DNA of 64,000 bases, taken from positions 2,728,001-2,792,000 of the forward strand of contig OZ316895.1 of the NCBI GenBank assembly GCA_973895155.1, given 5' to 3'. Positions within the stretch are counted from its first letter, which is position 1. Every line of letters starts with the position of its first letter. Positions 25,623 to 37,522 of this stretch are shown piece by piece. The translations under genes and the position numbers were made by a program. This DNA comes from Marsupella aquatica (lineage: Eukaryota; Marchantiophyta). Below the pieces are notes generated by a model. It was given only the letters and a program-made list of their open reading frames with translations, was not told the origin of the DNA and searched no databases.

Positions 25623-26898
25623 TAATTGGTGGCCTTTAACAAAACCTGTGCAGTATACAATGTGCATGGAAATTAGCATAACCATTAGTCACTGTAGAGG
25701 CAGGCTGGTGAAAGAAAAAACAAAAACAAATTGTATAAAGTCTTGTGAAAAACGGGGTGAAAAAGTTATGTAGACCCCGGTTATGACCTATTCCTTATGA
25801 CCGAATGCCATCATATGTAATTTCCAAGCTTAAAGACTCCCTAAGTAATAGTCAAGCATCATGATGATTGCCGGAACCATCAACCAGATCACTATGTCAA
25901 TCTCGACTGTCAGTCTTTCTTTAAAGGAAAAAGAATATAAATTGCAAAAATGATAAATAACAAATGAACTTGCACCATGTATTACTCCATATGATGCTGT
26001 GATCAATGAAGAGTAGGATAACATGGATTGAACAAGTGGATTGTACATGCAATGGGCAAGAATGTGCACAAGTGGTTTTTTTTCAAAAACTGAAATTAAA
26101 ACAAAAAATTGACTGAGGAATTTGAAGAGAAAACAAGTGGAGCATAGTAAACCCGACACTAAACCAGTTCTACCACTCTACAATATTGAAGCAAAATAGC
26201 ACGTGGAGTCTTGTACATTAGTGCCTTCAACCTCTAATTAATGTCCAGCCAACTCTAAACTTGCAATCATGCCAAACGCAACAAAACAAGGTTATCACCC
26301 ATGTTTTCACTGTCCGACACAATGTCTATTTGTCGGACATGACAAATGACAACTTGTCGGCTAAAAAATGGGTCATTTGTCAGATATTCCTCTATATTCC
26401 CCGCCCCGGGACCAACCCCCTAACCCTACTCCCGGCCCCTCCCCCCGCAACTGACCCCCCGACCGTCCCTCCCGCCGTCCCCCCGCATTTCATTCACGTA
26501 ACTTATTGATTGAACTTCCTGCTTCATTGTGGACTATAATTCTATATTGCACAAACAATCATGGCAAGTGGGGGCATGAAAGTAGTCAAGCAGCAGAAAG
26601 CTTTAGGGCATGAAATATTAGGCAAAAACGATATCTCTGATAATGACAAGCAGCCAGGAGGCCGACAACACAACCACGAGCAGGCAGAAAATGAAAGGTC
26701 GCAACCTGCAAGGGCCCCGGCCCTTGCCTTTGGGACCCATACAACCCGGCGTCAGGCCTGGCATAGGAGGGGGATGAGGCAGAAAACTCTCCTTCATACA
26801 CATCAAAGTATATAAAATTAAGAATGTTCCACAGTTTTTGCATTGGTTTTCAACACCTTCAGTGCAATGAGGGATTTACAATATCTTTTACACGATGA

Positions 26899-27068
26899 CA
26901 TCCTTTACACAACGGCATCTTTTGCGGAATGTCATCCTTTATGCACTGACATTGTTTGCATAACTTCATCATTTTTGTAAATAACAACTTTACTTAACGA
27001 CCTCTTTTGCGCGACAACATCTCTTACTTAACAACAACATCTTTTCCAGGAGTACATCTTTTGTGCAA
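26899..27068. repeat. Degenerate 17-bp array
   Basis: Units starting CATCxTTT recur at exactly 17-bp steps at 26899, 26916, 26933, 26950 and 26967, and two more 17-bp units (ACATCTTTTxC/G...) end the block near 27068. Units differ at several bases. The array ends about 250 bp before the conserved leader of the HCAR gene. Confidence 0.7.
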
Positions 27069-27317
27069 CGCATGGGGATTGAACTTTGAACTTGCCTCAG
27101 ACATAACTGCAGTTTAGGGCCAAATTTTTGAGGACCCTCCACATGCAAGTTGGCCCTTAATCTTCTCTCCTTTCAAGTTACAGGATCCCCCCCCCCCCCT
27201 CAATAATCCCCCTTGTGGACTACCCTAGTCCCTTGGTAATTTCTCGTGTGGATTGCTCCTTAGTGTTGCATACTTTAAAGATAGCCAATGGTTCGTTCCA
27301 CGAACTGTTAGTGCAGA

Positions 27318-27887
27318 GCATCACGTTACCTCATGTTGTGAGTTCTCGCGTTCTATCACTCATCAGCCTCTGAGAGCGCTGCGCTGGTTTGATTTGTCTG
27401 TTCGTTCGCAGCTATGCACAATAGTAGGTTGAAGACTCTTGTTGAAGCTCTCCGCAGCAATCTGAGCTCTATTACTTAACACTCTGTCTCGTTCAAGTCG
27501 TTCGCAAGCAGGTGGAAACATGTGAGGCTCAAGCTTCCGCTAAGAAATCTTAGCTCGATCGACTCACTCTCTCAGCACAGAAATCTTGGCTTACATATAA
27601 TCTGCCGGTGTACGCACGAGCTTTTCCAGCATTCTGTGATCTTTGAATTCAGTGATCTTTGAATTTGACGTACTAAAATTTCTGCAATTATGGCTCCTGC
27701 AGTTCAATTGAATGTCTCTGCGGCAATTGGGACTTCCGGTTATGATGGTCTAAGAAGCAACTGACAAAAATTTAGAATCCCGCCTTGCTACTTCCTCTGT
27801 CCCGTGCGATTTCTCCCTGCGGACGGAAGGACAACACTTGAGGAGAGCGCTCACTTCGCTCCGGCAGAGTGAGAGCATCAGTAAGCC
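27318..27887 (+). promoter_or_regulatory. HCAR 5' leader, homologous to the lumazine synthase leader
   Basis: This segment, read on the plus strand, aligns with 37848-37198 read on the minus strand. Shared strings include AAGAAATCTTAGCTCGATC, TTTGACGTACTAAAATTTCT, TGGCTCCTGCAGTTCA, TTGAATGTCTCTGCG and CCCGTGCGATTTCTCCCTGC. Similarity reaches almost to the start codon and stops there. It presumably contains the promoter and 5' untranslated region of HCAR. The two copies form the arms of a 10-kb inverted repeat. Confidence 0.8.
27690..27764 (+). CDS. Upstream ORF in the HCAR leader
   Basis: A 24-codon open frame (MAPAVQLNVSAAIGTSGYDG...) begins with ATG and ends in TGA about 120 bp before the HCAR start. 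Its first 14 residues match the upstream ORF in the lumazine synthase leader except at two positions. It may affect translation of the main frame, or be the relic of a transit peptide from a third gene. Whether it lies in the mature transcript is not known. Confidence 0.45.
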   Translation: MAPAVQLNVSAAIGTSGYDGLRSN

Positions 27888-30800
27888 ATGGCCAGCTGCC
27901 ACGCTTCCAGTCTCTCGTCTGCATCTGTCTGCTCCTCGTTCAAGGTGCTCCCCACCACATTCCCAAAGAAGAATTGCAGGGAATTTGCACGCTTGACGCA
28001 CTTCAGGAGTTTTAGTTGCAAAGGTGAACAGTGAGCCTTCTACAGCCTGAAAGCTTTCCTTGGACACGAGAAGGGCTGGCAGAATTGCATAATGGCCTTA
28101 TTGTTTGACTCCATGCTTGTACACACTATCTCCCTGTTCAAAGTACTCTACACGCCATGCTCTTTGTTTTTCTCCGTTTTGCCCAATGTGAGGTATTTTC
28201 GGAAGCCTATAGTTGCAATTCTTGGGAAAGTGATTTCAACAAGCCGTATCAGGATTCCTACCGAGTTAGACTTTCCACTAACTTAACATCTCAACGGCAA
28301 CATGTAACCTGTGGATTTTATTTCAGCGACCTGATCCACAGATTCCCCCGGCTTTAAACCTGTCAGATAGAAACGTTTTAGCTATTTGTGAGGCAAGAAC
28401 TGTAATTGACGAAAATTCTGATCTGTAAGAGCTGTGGAGAAAGACAAGGGTTTTGGTTGAGGAATATAGTACCCGGCAAGACGTAGATTCCCAGCATTCT
28501 CAGATATCCTTGCTGGTAGCGCGAAATGAATTTCTTGCTATTTAATGCAGCTGCTTCCGTGGAGGTATCAGCTGACTGGAGGCAGAAGGCGAAGCCCATC
28601 AAACCGGGGTCAACATATCCCGCTAAAGAACATTGCAGGTATTTGTTCCTCATTGTAGTCTGTCAAATGTGTGGAGTCGTGATTATTTCAGTTTTCAGTC
28701 GAGAGGAGTTCATCTATCTCAGAAGGCTCGTTTGTCTGTAACCCAGAGCCCTCGATAAATATCTAAAGCTCTGAAAAATAACGACCGCCACTATCGTCAT
28801 CACGTCTCTGTAAACTACGATTCGAGTTAACGTTACCGTGAAGTGGCATTCTCGTACTGGAATGAATTTTGTAAAGTTTTTAAAGTTTATAAACGCATTT
28901 TAAAGCAGATTGTTGAAAAGCCAAGTTCAAAAGTAAGCGGATTGTCGAAAAGCTCAAATATTTATCATCGTCATATGGTGCCCTGTTGTCAAGAGAAAAC
29001 GCGGGAAACTGATTAAGCGTCACTGTTGCAGCAATTGTGGATTGTGTGATACGTACTACGTTGCACATGTGAAGAACTCATGTGCTTTTTTGGGAGATGG
29101 CATGTCTAAAGTTGAGGCAAGTTCCTCAGAACTTTCTTGGATACTTCGAGATGGAAACTGCCTGGATTTTGCCCGTGTGGGTCAATGTTTATCTGAATGG
29201 AGACTACATCTGATTTAGGAACATTTTTTCACCGTTTCTGTCTAAATTTTGTCTGGCTTGCCTATTCAGAAGCTCGAGCCACTAGTGCATGGACGGGGCA
29301 GAGACCACAACTCTTTGGATGACTTGCTATTTGGAGTAAACCAAGAAATGCTCTATGCACGGAAAATTCAACCAGTAGAAGGTGTGGATTGCATCGCAAA
29401 ATCACAAATGTCTGGGTCCTTCTATCCATTACCTTTGTCGAAGCCAGTTGCAAGAAGTGATTTTTTCAACGCTGAAGAACCCTACTGATTGATGGTCAGG
29501 TGCACAATGGACCGGGATTGTGACCACCATTGCCATGGAAATGTTGCGGTCCAATAAAGTTGATGCTGTGATATGTGTGCAAAGGTGAGATGTGATGAGC
29601 CGTATCGATTCGCTCCGTTACACAAAATGCTTTACCAGTAGATTAAAAGTGATCTGTGTTGGTTAGCTCATCCGTTGTTTTGGGATGGGTGTTCGCATGT
29701 TCAGTGATCCGGACGATCGTTTCAGTCCCATGCCAGTCCTCGCAAGGTCAGTTAAGGTTTATCTCTTAAGCAGCATCGGTTTTGGAGGAAACAATTGAGT
29801 TTCTTGCTGTCCTGTAAAGACTGGATCGTTTGTACCACTTTGCTAGTCTAAATAACTTCCAAGTCTGAAAAAAACATCTTTGTTGTGGCCCATCGCCAGT
29901 CTGCTTTTGTTTGAAACATGACCAACATATAACGCCGCTCCATCGTGGACCGTTAAATTTTCCCAAGTGGGAAGCTAATTTGAGATGATCTATTCTGACG
30001 GACCTTTGAATCGATGAGTTTCTAGGACGCCAGAAGAAGTGTTGGCAGCTAGGGGAGTGAAGCCAACATTGTCACCAAATTTGAACACCTTAGCTCTGGT
30101 TGAAGTAAGTGCCTTTACATCAAAGCTGATGAATTTTCTAGGTTGACGTCAGGTTTCAAGTGCTAGCATCTTCCTAATTCTTGTGCAGCTACGAACGCAG
30201 TAACTGAGCCCATGGGTAGAAAATAGAAAGGACTCCAGGCTCCTAAAGACTACCCTCTTGCAGTGTACTTTGTGACAGTGGTGGATGATGGATTCGTACA
30301 TACCCTAAGAACTGACTGGCTTTCTTATAATTAGGCAGCAGGAGTGAAGCGTCTGCTTTTCTGTGGGGTCGGTTGTCAAGTGCAAGGTAATTAACCTTGA
30401 AGACTCTTGCTATGGCCGTCAGTTCCGTGGGCATTTCTCCTCCTGTCGATAGATTTGTAACATGGTAACATGTGCCCCCCTTGCAGAACTGGCTTGGTAC
30501 TGGCTTTATATTATGTCATTTGTATGACCCAAATAGTCTCTCCTGAATGGACTGTTTAATCTCTGGTGGGTCACTGGTTCATTCATATTTGTATGCTTTC
30601 AGTACATATAGTGGCTTTGAGCCCTGACATATTTTCCGTGCTATTTTCTTAAAATGCAGCACTACGATCGGTTGAGAAGTACTTAGGACTTGAGAAACTC
30701 TATGTCCTGGGAACAAATTGTGGTCAGTAACTTTCCTTGTAAAAGTGGGATTCTTTCATTTGCTGAGGTAGGGTTTAGACAATATGGTACGAGTCTCGAT

Positions 30801-33770
30801 ATACTGCCCATAGATGCCAAGCTGAGCATTTGAATCACTCGTGGAAAACTTATTTAGAGGGAAGACTTCCATGTTGTAATCGCAAGTAACAGATATGACG
30901 TCGTAATTTTGAAGAATCCTTTCTGGTATAACCTGAGGATTGACTTTTTGTTTGGTTTTCTCGAATACATATTTGGGACTGGACTCATGGAGCTTGTGTT
31001 GGTAATTTCAGTGGACAATGGCCCTCGAAAAGGATTGGATAAGTTTCTAAAGGCGGCTAGTGATGATCCCGAGACAGTACTTCACTATGAATTTATGCAG
31101 GATTACAAGGTTTGACTTCTCGACATCTACTCGTACCTGTAAAGTGGTTTGTTAGTCAAAGGGATGTGCAAATTCGGACATGTTACTAGTTTTACTTGTT
31201 TGGAGGTAATGTAGACCAAATTTGACCTAAATTGGGTTTGGATGACCAAAGTGAGGTTTAAGTCAGTTTTGATGATAATTCCAGTCTCCATAAAATTTAC
31301 ATGCCAGTGCACCTCAAAAATTATTAAGTGAGGTGGAGTCATCTAGTAGGGGTGTGTAAACCTTACGAATTTGTTGACTTGCAGGTTCATCTCAAACATT
31401 TGGATGGTCGGATTGAGGAGGTGAGCTATGGTCACAAAGTCCGTTGGTTCGATGGCAAAAGTTGTATCTCAAGATTGTACAAAATCTTTATTTTGGGAAG
31501 CATCTCTAAGGTGAAGGACCTGGATGAATCACTGAGAACATGGTCTGCGAATGCAGGTTCCGTACTTCTGCTTGCCTGCAGAGGAGTTAACAAGTGTAAT
31601 TGCTCCATCTTGCTACAGGTCTCTGTTATGCATCCATTATCACCTTGAGATGGCAGTCTGTCAGCTCTACCTGGAACAGACTTCTGTTAGACTTGTAAAG
31701 TGTTTGGTTCGGAAGTTTGTCTTGCCTTGGAAACGTCCTTTTCCCTGATTATCTGGAAGTTCGAAATGCGATTTCGTAGCCCTTGAAGGCTAAATTCCCA
31801 TGAGTCAGTTTTACAGGGAATGCAAGGCTTTATTGGTGTCGTGGATAATAGCTTGTATTCTAAACCTGTATCTGGTGATTGCAGCTGCTTTGACTACTCA
31901 AACGGATTGGCAGTAAGTATCTACATGATTTGACAATCGTATGTACAACAAAACATGATTTGGATGTAAGAATTATGCACGTGGTATGATGAAACTCAAT
32001 GAAATTAGTGGAGAGATTTCCGAGGTATAGTGAACAGAGAGAGGTTGTGGCCTAATTATTGGCTTGTCTGAGTCATTTTCTGTGCTCTCGTGAAAGCGAA
32101 TCCAGCAAGCCCTGGGGCATGTTCCGCTCTCACTCCATGTGAAATTGGATGAGCGAACTCATCAGCATGGGTCCACTTGACTTCACCCGAAGGGAAATGT
32201 GCATCAATTTATTAATACGGCGTGGATGCTGTTGTGAGTGCCTGTATGTTCTCAGATGCCCATTATTAAAAGGTGCACGAAATTGGAAATGGCAGGTAGG
32301 ACTCAGGTTTCGAGATTGTAAGTACAGTCCTGATGACTGTTGTGTTCTGCAGGATCTGGTAGTAGGCTATATGGGTGTACCAAAATATCGGGGTGTGTCC
32401 ATGCCTAATCATCCACAGTATATCACTGTCAGGTGACTCAGCCAAAACTACCTTCGTTTAGCAACAAGAAGGCAGTTCTCATCCACAGCCATTGCAAGAA
32501 TATTTAATGTCATGAGATGCTACTATCTGATGTTAATCTCACATTATCGCAGGAATGAGCGGGGAAAAGAAATGCTTGATCTAGTGCGGAACCTCCTCGA
32601 CATCACTCCAACCGTTAGTACTGGTGACCGGAAACCGTTTGTCATGGAGACTGTCAAAGCAGACCCGAAAGTGAAGACAGGTACAATTACGTGTCCTTTC
32701 GGTATCTCGTACGTTTCAAGTATAATGGGTTTCTCATGTGAGATCTGGTCCGATGCACTAGGTTCTGACAAATATCTATTGGTGCTTGTTGCTTTCTCAG
32801 CTCAAGGGAGTCCCACTAAACCTCTTCCAAGATTTTTAGGCAACATACTAGCATTCATTCTCAACCTGGTAAGCCTTTCTTCCTTCCCCATGTTCGTACC
32901 TTCTCTGGTGCTTCTATCGCCTTGACTTCACGTTGATGGTGTGAACCGGATTCCTTTAAGTTCTTTTGAAGTGCCTGAACGATTGTTTCAATTTTTATTC
33001 ACTCCTGCTGATGGCCCGATAAGCCTTGGTGACATGGATTGTTGTATGATTGCAGGTGGGACCGAAAGGTCTGGAGTTCGGTCGCTATTCTTTGGATTAT
33101 CATAACATTCGGAATTACATCTATGTCTACCAAACCTGGGGGAAAAAAAGGTCCGACTCTTTGAGTGGAAACTGTTGCCTGCTGCAAGGTTAATAGGGTG
33201 TCTCAATGCTCAGAATTTGATGAACCTTAACTCTATAGTTAAGGTTATGGACACAAATGTCCATAAAGTTCCGGACTACCAAATTCATAGATCATAACTT
33301 TTTGCCTTTAAGATTGGTCATTTGCCATGACCATTAGTCACTGGAGAGTCAAAGTGAAAAATCAAACATATAAAACTCCCACAAATGTCCATAAAGTTCT
33401 GGACAAATTCATAGTCCATAATTTTTTGCCTTACAGATTGGTCATATGCCATGACCATTAGTCACATTAGTCACTGGAGAGTCAAAGTGAAAAATCAAAC
33501 AAATAAAACTTTTAGATAATCCTGCGAATTACCATTGTTTATGGCCAGAAACCATTTACCCTAACTTTGCACCTTTGAGATGCCCTTATTAAGTCATTAT
33601 CACTTCACGTTGAACTGTCATGTTGTAATTGTGTTTGTCTAGTGCCTGCCTAATTTGTTCCCTTTGTATGCAGGTCTGACGAACACATCCCAAGTTACGC
33701 AAAGAAACTTGTTCAAATGTACAACGAGAATGGTGAGATTGATAGTCTTGTAGGAGATGTCGAACGTTAG
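27888..33770 (+). CDS. HCAR: 7-hydroxymethyl chlorophyll a reductase, chloroplastic
   Basis: Eighteen exons, all in frame, encode 477 aa: 27888-28023, 28551-28638, 29032-29116, 29270-29381, 29500-29584, 29705-29746, 30026-30104, 30335-30386, 30660-30722, 31012-31109, 31385-31420, 31557-31618, 31885-31912, 32353-32432, 32553-32680, 32801-32868, 33056-33150, 33674-33770. The enzyme reduces 7-hydroxymethyl chlorophyll a to chlorophyll a with reduced ferredoxin, the last step of chlorophyll b-to-a conversion in the chloroplast. It uses FAD and two 4Fe-4S clusters. A Ser-rich transit peptide fills exon 1. Cys-bearing segments expected of the FrhB-type family are present: NCGLCDTYY, NSCAFLGDGM, FCGVGCQVQ, GTNCVDNG, APSCYSCFDY. 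The intron after exon 3 starts with GC (GTTGAG/GCAAGT) instead of GT. The gene converges on lumazine synthase, with about 1 kb between stops. Confidence 0.95.
33252..33510. repeat. Tandem duplication in the last HCAR intron
   Basis: Two copies (period about 129 bp) of a block containing ACAAATGTCCATAAAGTTC, TTTTTTGCCTT, CATGACCATTAGTCAC and GTCAAAGTGAAAAATCAAAC. The second copy has an extra small internal repeat of CATTAGTCA. It enlarges the last intron without touching splice sites. Confidence 0.8.
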
Positions 33771-34796
33771 ATTATTGAATATGATTCAGCACAGCCGCAA
33801 CCAGCTGATGTTTAGACGTTGTGAAGCATTATCTGCTGAGAGTATGGTGACCATTCTGTGTACCTTGGCAGATGGGATTGTAGAAGGTCAGCAGTTTTAA
33901 TGTACAATATTATTATAATGGAAAATTTAATTGGCACAAGAGAGGTGGCTCCTCGAGAAGAGGCATTTGCATGGAATTTGAATGCTCATCTCAAAGCGAT
34001 CCACCATTGTTCCATGTGTTCACCTCGACTTGCAGAAGGAGGTCTACTTTCTCGTTCGTCTGCCTCCTTAACCAATGAGATTGTCTGTTCTCCAGCAGAA
34101 TAAATCCTGAACCAGGCAGACAATTAAACAAAGATTTAAGGGAAGCAAGTAGAAGTCACCATTTGACAGAAAGGTGCCCAATGCCATGACCTCTTGTGAG
34201 GAATCTTGAGTCGTCTTGGTCTCAAAGAGCCCCTGCTTTTGTTATTCACCAAATAGTATACTAACATAAATATTTGGCAAGTAGTGCGTGGCCAATATTG
34301 GATTAAACTTCTGTCTAATGAGACACAGTCGGAGCCAAGTCACAGATCTCATTCTGAATTCCTGCAAGATATTTATCCTTCACTTTCGGGCTTCTGTACT
34401 TGCTGAAGATCACCGATTTGACGTCATGCATAGGAGAATGGTAGGCATTTTGACGCGGATGTGTAAACACCATGTTTGAAGAAGTGGCCGGATATGTGGC
34501 ATGCTTTAGTTCGATAAGGGACCACTCAACACGACAACCGATACGTAAACACGGACCCGTGACCAAGAATGTCCATTAGAGAACGTACAGTAGTAGGATA
34601 TTAGAAACCCTTTAAGAAGCGGACAAACTTGTATTTGAAGTTCAGCCCAAAGAATATTTCCTGGTGATATTTGCTCGATATCTATGATTTACATAGACCT
34701 CATTGTGAAAAATGTCCATCCTTCATGAAGAATGATTTATCCAAGACGGAAGAAATCCGCAGCAGCTTTTAGGCAGCCGCCATTGTAGAACTGTAC
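33771..34796. other. Convergent 3' intergenic segment
   Basis: About 1 kb between the stop codons of HCAR and lumazine synthase. It must contain both 3' untranslated regions and polyadenylation sites. No other gene is visible. Small open frames on both strands are not supported. Confidence 0.6.
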
Positions 34797-37197
34797 TCAT
34801 TGGCCGTTTTGTAAAGGCATGATTTGGTGTTTGAACAACGAAGCCATCTCAATCTGCAGAGAACACACGACAAGACAACAAGAAGTCTTAATTTCACGAG
34901 TGCAAGTGGATACTTGGAACTGTACATTTCCCAAGACCTACCCTAAAACGAATCATTGATTCAAATTCTGAACTATGATTCAAAATAGACTCAATAAACC
35001 AAACTAAGATAGAACAGAACGTTCAGTAGATTTGCTAGTCATCATCAGGCCCCAGAAAGGCCGACATCAATCATGCGACGATTAAACACATAAACTCCTC
35101 TTTTGGTTTGTTTTTAGAAGTCCTCGAGACGCCAAGTTAAGACTTCTTACTGCAGTAAGTGCCGCTTCTGCTCCTTTGTTTCCCACTTTGCCACCGGCCC
35201 GATCAATAGCCTGCTCACAAAATGCAGAATTTTTTTGTATTCATGATTCTGAATATTCATCATAGTTTGTGCTTGAGAAAGAATAGTTAAGGAGGCACCA
35301 AACTAGCACAAAGGGTATCAGAATTCAACTCACGGCACGGACAAAGCACACTGAGTCCTTCGACAAATGTAAGGTCAAGAACTGCAACTTCCATGTTCGT
35401 GATCCCAAATCAAGCAGAAGTTACTGACCTGATCCATATTCTCAGTTGTGAGGATTCCAAATATTACTGGAACACCTGCATGTATGACAATCACTCTAAG
35501 TTGGGAACACTGCCTTTCAAAACCTTCTCAAAAATAGCTGACAGGAAAACTCTGAGAACTCGGGCAAACGGGTAGTTTAAAATTACCAGAGTTCAAGCTA
35601 GCTGACATCAATCCTGATGCAGCAGACCCTGCAACTGCATCGTAGTGGGTAGTAGCACCCCTGATCTGCAAGGACAAAAAAGTGCTTGTGACAATGGGCT
35701 ATATCCCGGAAGTAACTTTTGTTCATTGTAGTAAACAGGCTGCCAGACAGTAGCTTTCAGTAAGACATTTCTCCCCGCTCATTAGTGATTTAAACCTTAA
35801 GTGGTCAGATCAAGTAATCAGACACTCATGAATTCAGAAGTTGCAGTATCAAACAGTCAACTTCAAAAACCACAACATAATGACCCAGTTAGAACAAGAT
35901 GTAAACCCAGCCTGAGCATTGCAAGACAAGTATATGCCATGAATGGAAACAGAGTGCCGTGAAAAAGCAAAAGCTCACCACAGCTCCTATGGCCAGAACT
36001 GCTTCATATTTGCCAGATTTTGCCATTTGTTGGGCCACGAGCGGAATCTCAAAGCTTCCAGGGACCCATACCAACTGCACCCAGACCGCAGACCCGAGCC
36101 CCCAAAGTTCTCAACTTTAGATTCTAACATTATATCGACCCAAAGCATTGAACTGAAACTCGGGATTCAACTTGTTTGAAAACATAATGTTACTTGCCAC
36201 AAAACTGCACCAACAAAATGGGAGTGAGGCCAAAGTTTTCTTACATCCACATCTTCGTCCTTAACTGCATACTTTTGAAAGGTCTCTAGGGCTCCTGCGA
36301 CCAAAGGTCTTGTAACAATTTCGTTGAAGCGCGCAGCGACCTGTGGCCCAACAGTTCAGAGTTGAGGTTTTGCAATGCAAATACGTTAGACTGCTACGTT
36401 AAACCCTACATTGAAAACGCACAGCCCATTTCAATCATTGTGCCAGCAATGCCCCTGGAAATCAGACAAGAAACCCTCAGATTGCAGAGAAGATATTTTC
36501 AGGTACCAAGGCAACCTATATGGAGTCACAAACGGTACCACAGCGAATCGCAGCCCTTCTCCACGGAGGATAGATCCCGTCAGCTCTCTCACAGCACGCA
36601 CATCCAATCTGTAATGCTTTCTGAAGCTGGGGCAGGGCCCTTGCAACGCATTATGCCTAAGTTTACCCTCCCCGATCCCATATCCACCTTCAAAGGAGAG
36701 AAAACGCAGATGCGGAATTTAATCTCCGACAATTGCCCCAAAAAGCTGAATGAATCTCTCATGGCGCTTCGTTACTGTAAAATAGAATGCCAGACGACAA
36801 CTTTTCCAATTCGCTTTCCTACTGGAAAAAGAGCCGAAAATCGATCACCTTCTTCTTAGATCACCAGAGCTTTTCATCCAACAGCAGCTCGTTCAAAGTC
36901 AAAAGCAGTGAGTAAGATGCATACTATGAACCATGTTCGAACCAGAGCTTCCATCAATTGCATTTTACAACGTTGATCTTAAGAAACGAAGAAAGCCAAA
37001 CTGAGGGTGAAACATTAGAGCAAGCACTTCCAGGGAGTCAAATGCGTAGGCTGAAATTTCTTCTAACCTGCACCAGCAAACTTGGTGGCGGCCAGGAAAG
37101 AGGCACTCGAAGTACGGGACTTTGATACAGACGATTCGTAGTCAACATTGGCCCTTGAGTGAGAAATTGAGACCAATCCATTGGAAAGGGCTGCCAT
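34797..37197 (-). CDS. RIBH: 6,7-dimethyl-8-ribityllumazine synthase, chloroplastic
   Basis: Eight exons (37197-37068, 36639-36539, 36340-36245, 36074-35979, 35665-35587, 35475-35429, 35210-35151, 34853-34797) encode 221 aa, close to plant family length. The enzyme condenses 5-amino-6-ribitylaminouracil with dihydroxybutanone phosphate, the penultimate step of riboflavin synthesis, in the plastid. The first about 55 residues ([16 protein letters not shown]...) are a transit peptide. Conserved segments are [58 protein letters not shown] (catalytic-region His148), [32 protein letters not shown] and IEMASLF. The acceptor of exon 2 is a weak AAG. An upstream ORF and a triplicated 52-bp unit lie in the leader. 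The gene is the tail-to-tail neighbour of HCAR. Confidence 0.95.
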
Positions 37198-37245
37198 TTG
37201 ATTCCCGAGCGAAGTGAGGGCTCTCCCTAACAAAAGTATTGTCCG

Positions 37246-37428
37246 TCAGTCCACAGGGCCCTTGTCCGCAGGGAGAAATCGCACGGGAGAAGGAAAGAAA
37301 CCGGGCGGAATTCTTAATTTTTGCCAGTTGCTTGTTAGACCATGCTCCCTGGGAGTCCCGATTGTCGCAGAGACATTCAAGTGAACTGCAGGAGCCATCA
37401 TTGCAGAAAGTTTAGTATGCAGAGACAT
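37246..37428 (-). CDS. Upstream ORF in the lumazine synthase leader
   Basis: A 60-codon ATG-started frame ends 48 bp before the true start and is in a different position from the main frame. An internal ATGATG pair begins MMAPAVHLNVSATIGT, matching the HCAR upstream ORF. The tandem 52-bp unit carries the same ATG context three times. The later part (LRIPPGFFPSPVRFLP) resembles a transit peptide in composition, so this may be a relic leader from a duplicated plastid-protein gene. Confidence 0.45.
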   Translation of the reverse strand: MSLHTKLSAMMAPAVHLNVSATIGTPREHGLTSNWQKLRIPPGFFPSPVRFLPADKGPVD

Positions 37429-37522
37429 TCAAGTGAACTGAAGGAGGTGTCATTTCAGAAATTTTAGTGCGCAGAGACATTCAAATGAACTGCAGGAGCC
37501 ATCATTGCAGAAATTTTAGTAC
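37367..37522. repeat. Three 52-bp tandem units
   Basis: Units at 37367, 37419 and 37471 begin GCAGAGACATTCAA and end near TTTTAGT. The outer units are very similar; the middle unit has a block of changes. The HCAR leader holds only one copy, so the array grew after the two leaders separated. Confidence 0.9.

Larger units (their letters stand above)
19400..26898. other. AT-rich gene-free stretch
   Basis: About 7.5 kb without a recognisable gene. It holds a GAAA microsatellite (20598-20630), a group of diverged repeats around 21360-21700, short duplications near 22334 and 22629, and two related blocks at 25331-25622. No terminal repeats, transposase or reverse-transcriptase signature was seen. 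The G+C content rises again from about 26400, where a short C-rich run occurs. Confidence 0.5.

Noticed and set aside
36362-36859. 165-codon plus-strand open frame
   Set aside because: It is antisense to lumazine synthase exon 2 and its intron, whose identity is clear on the minus strand.
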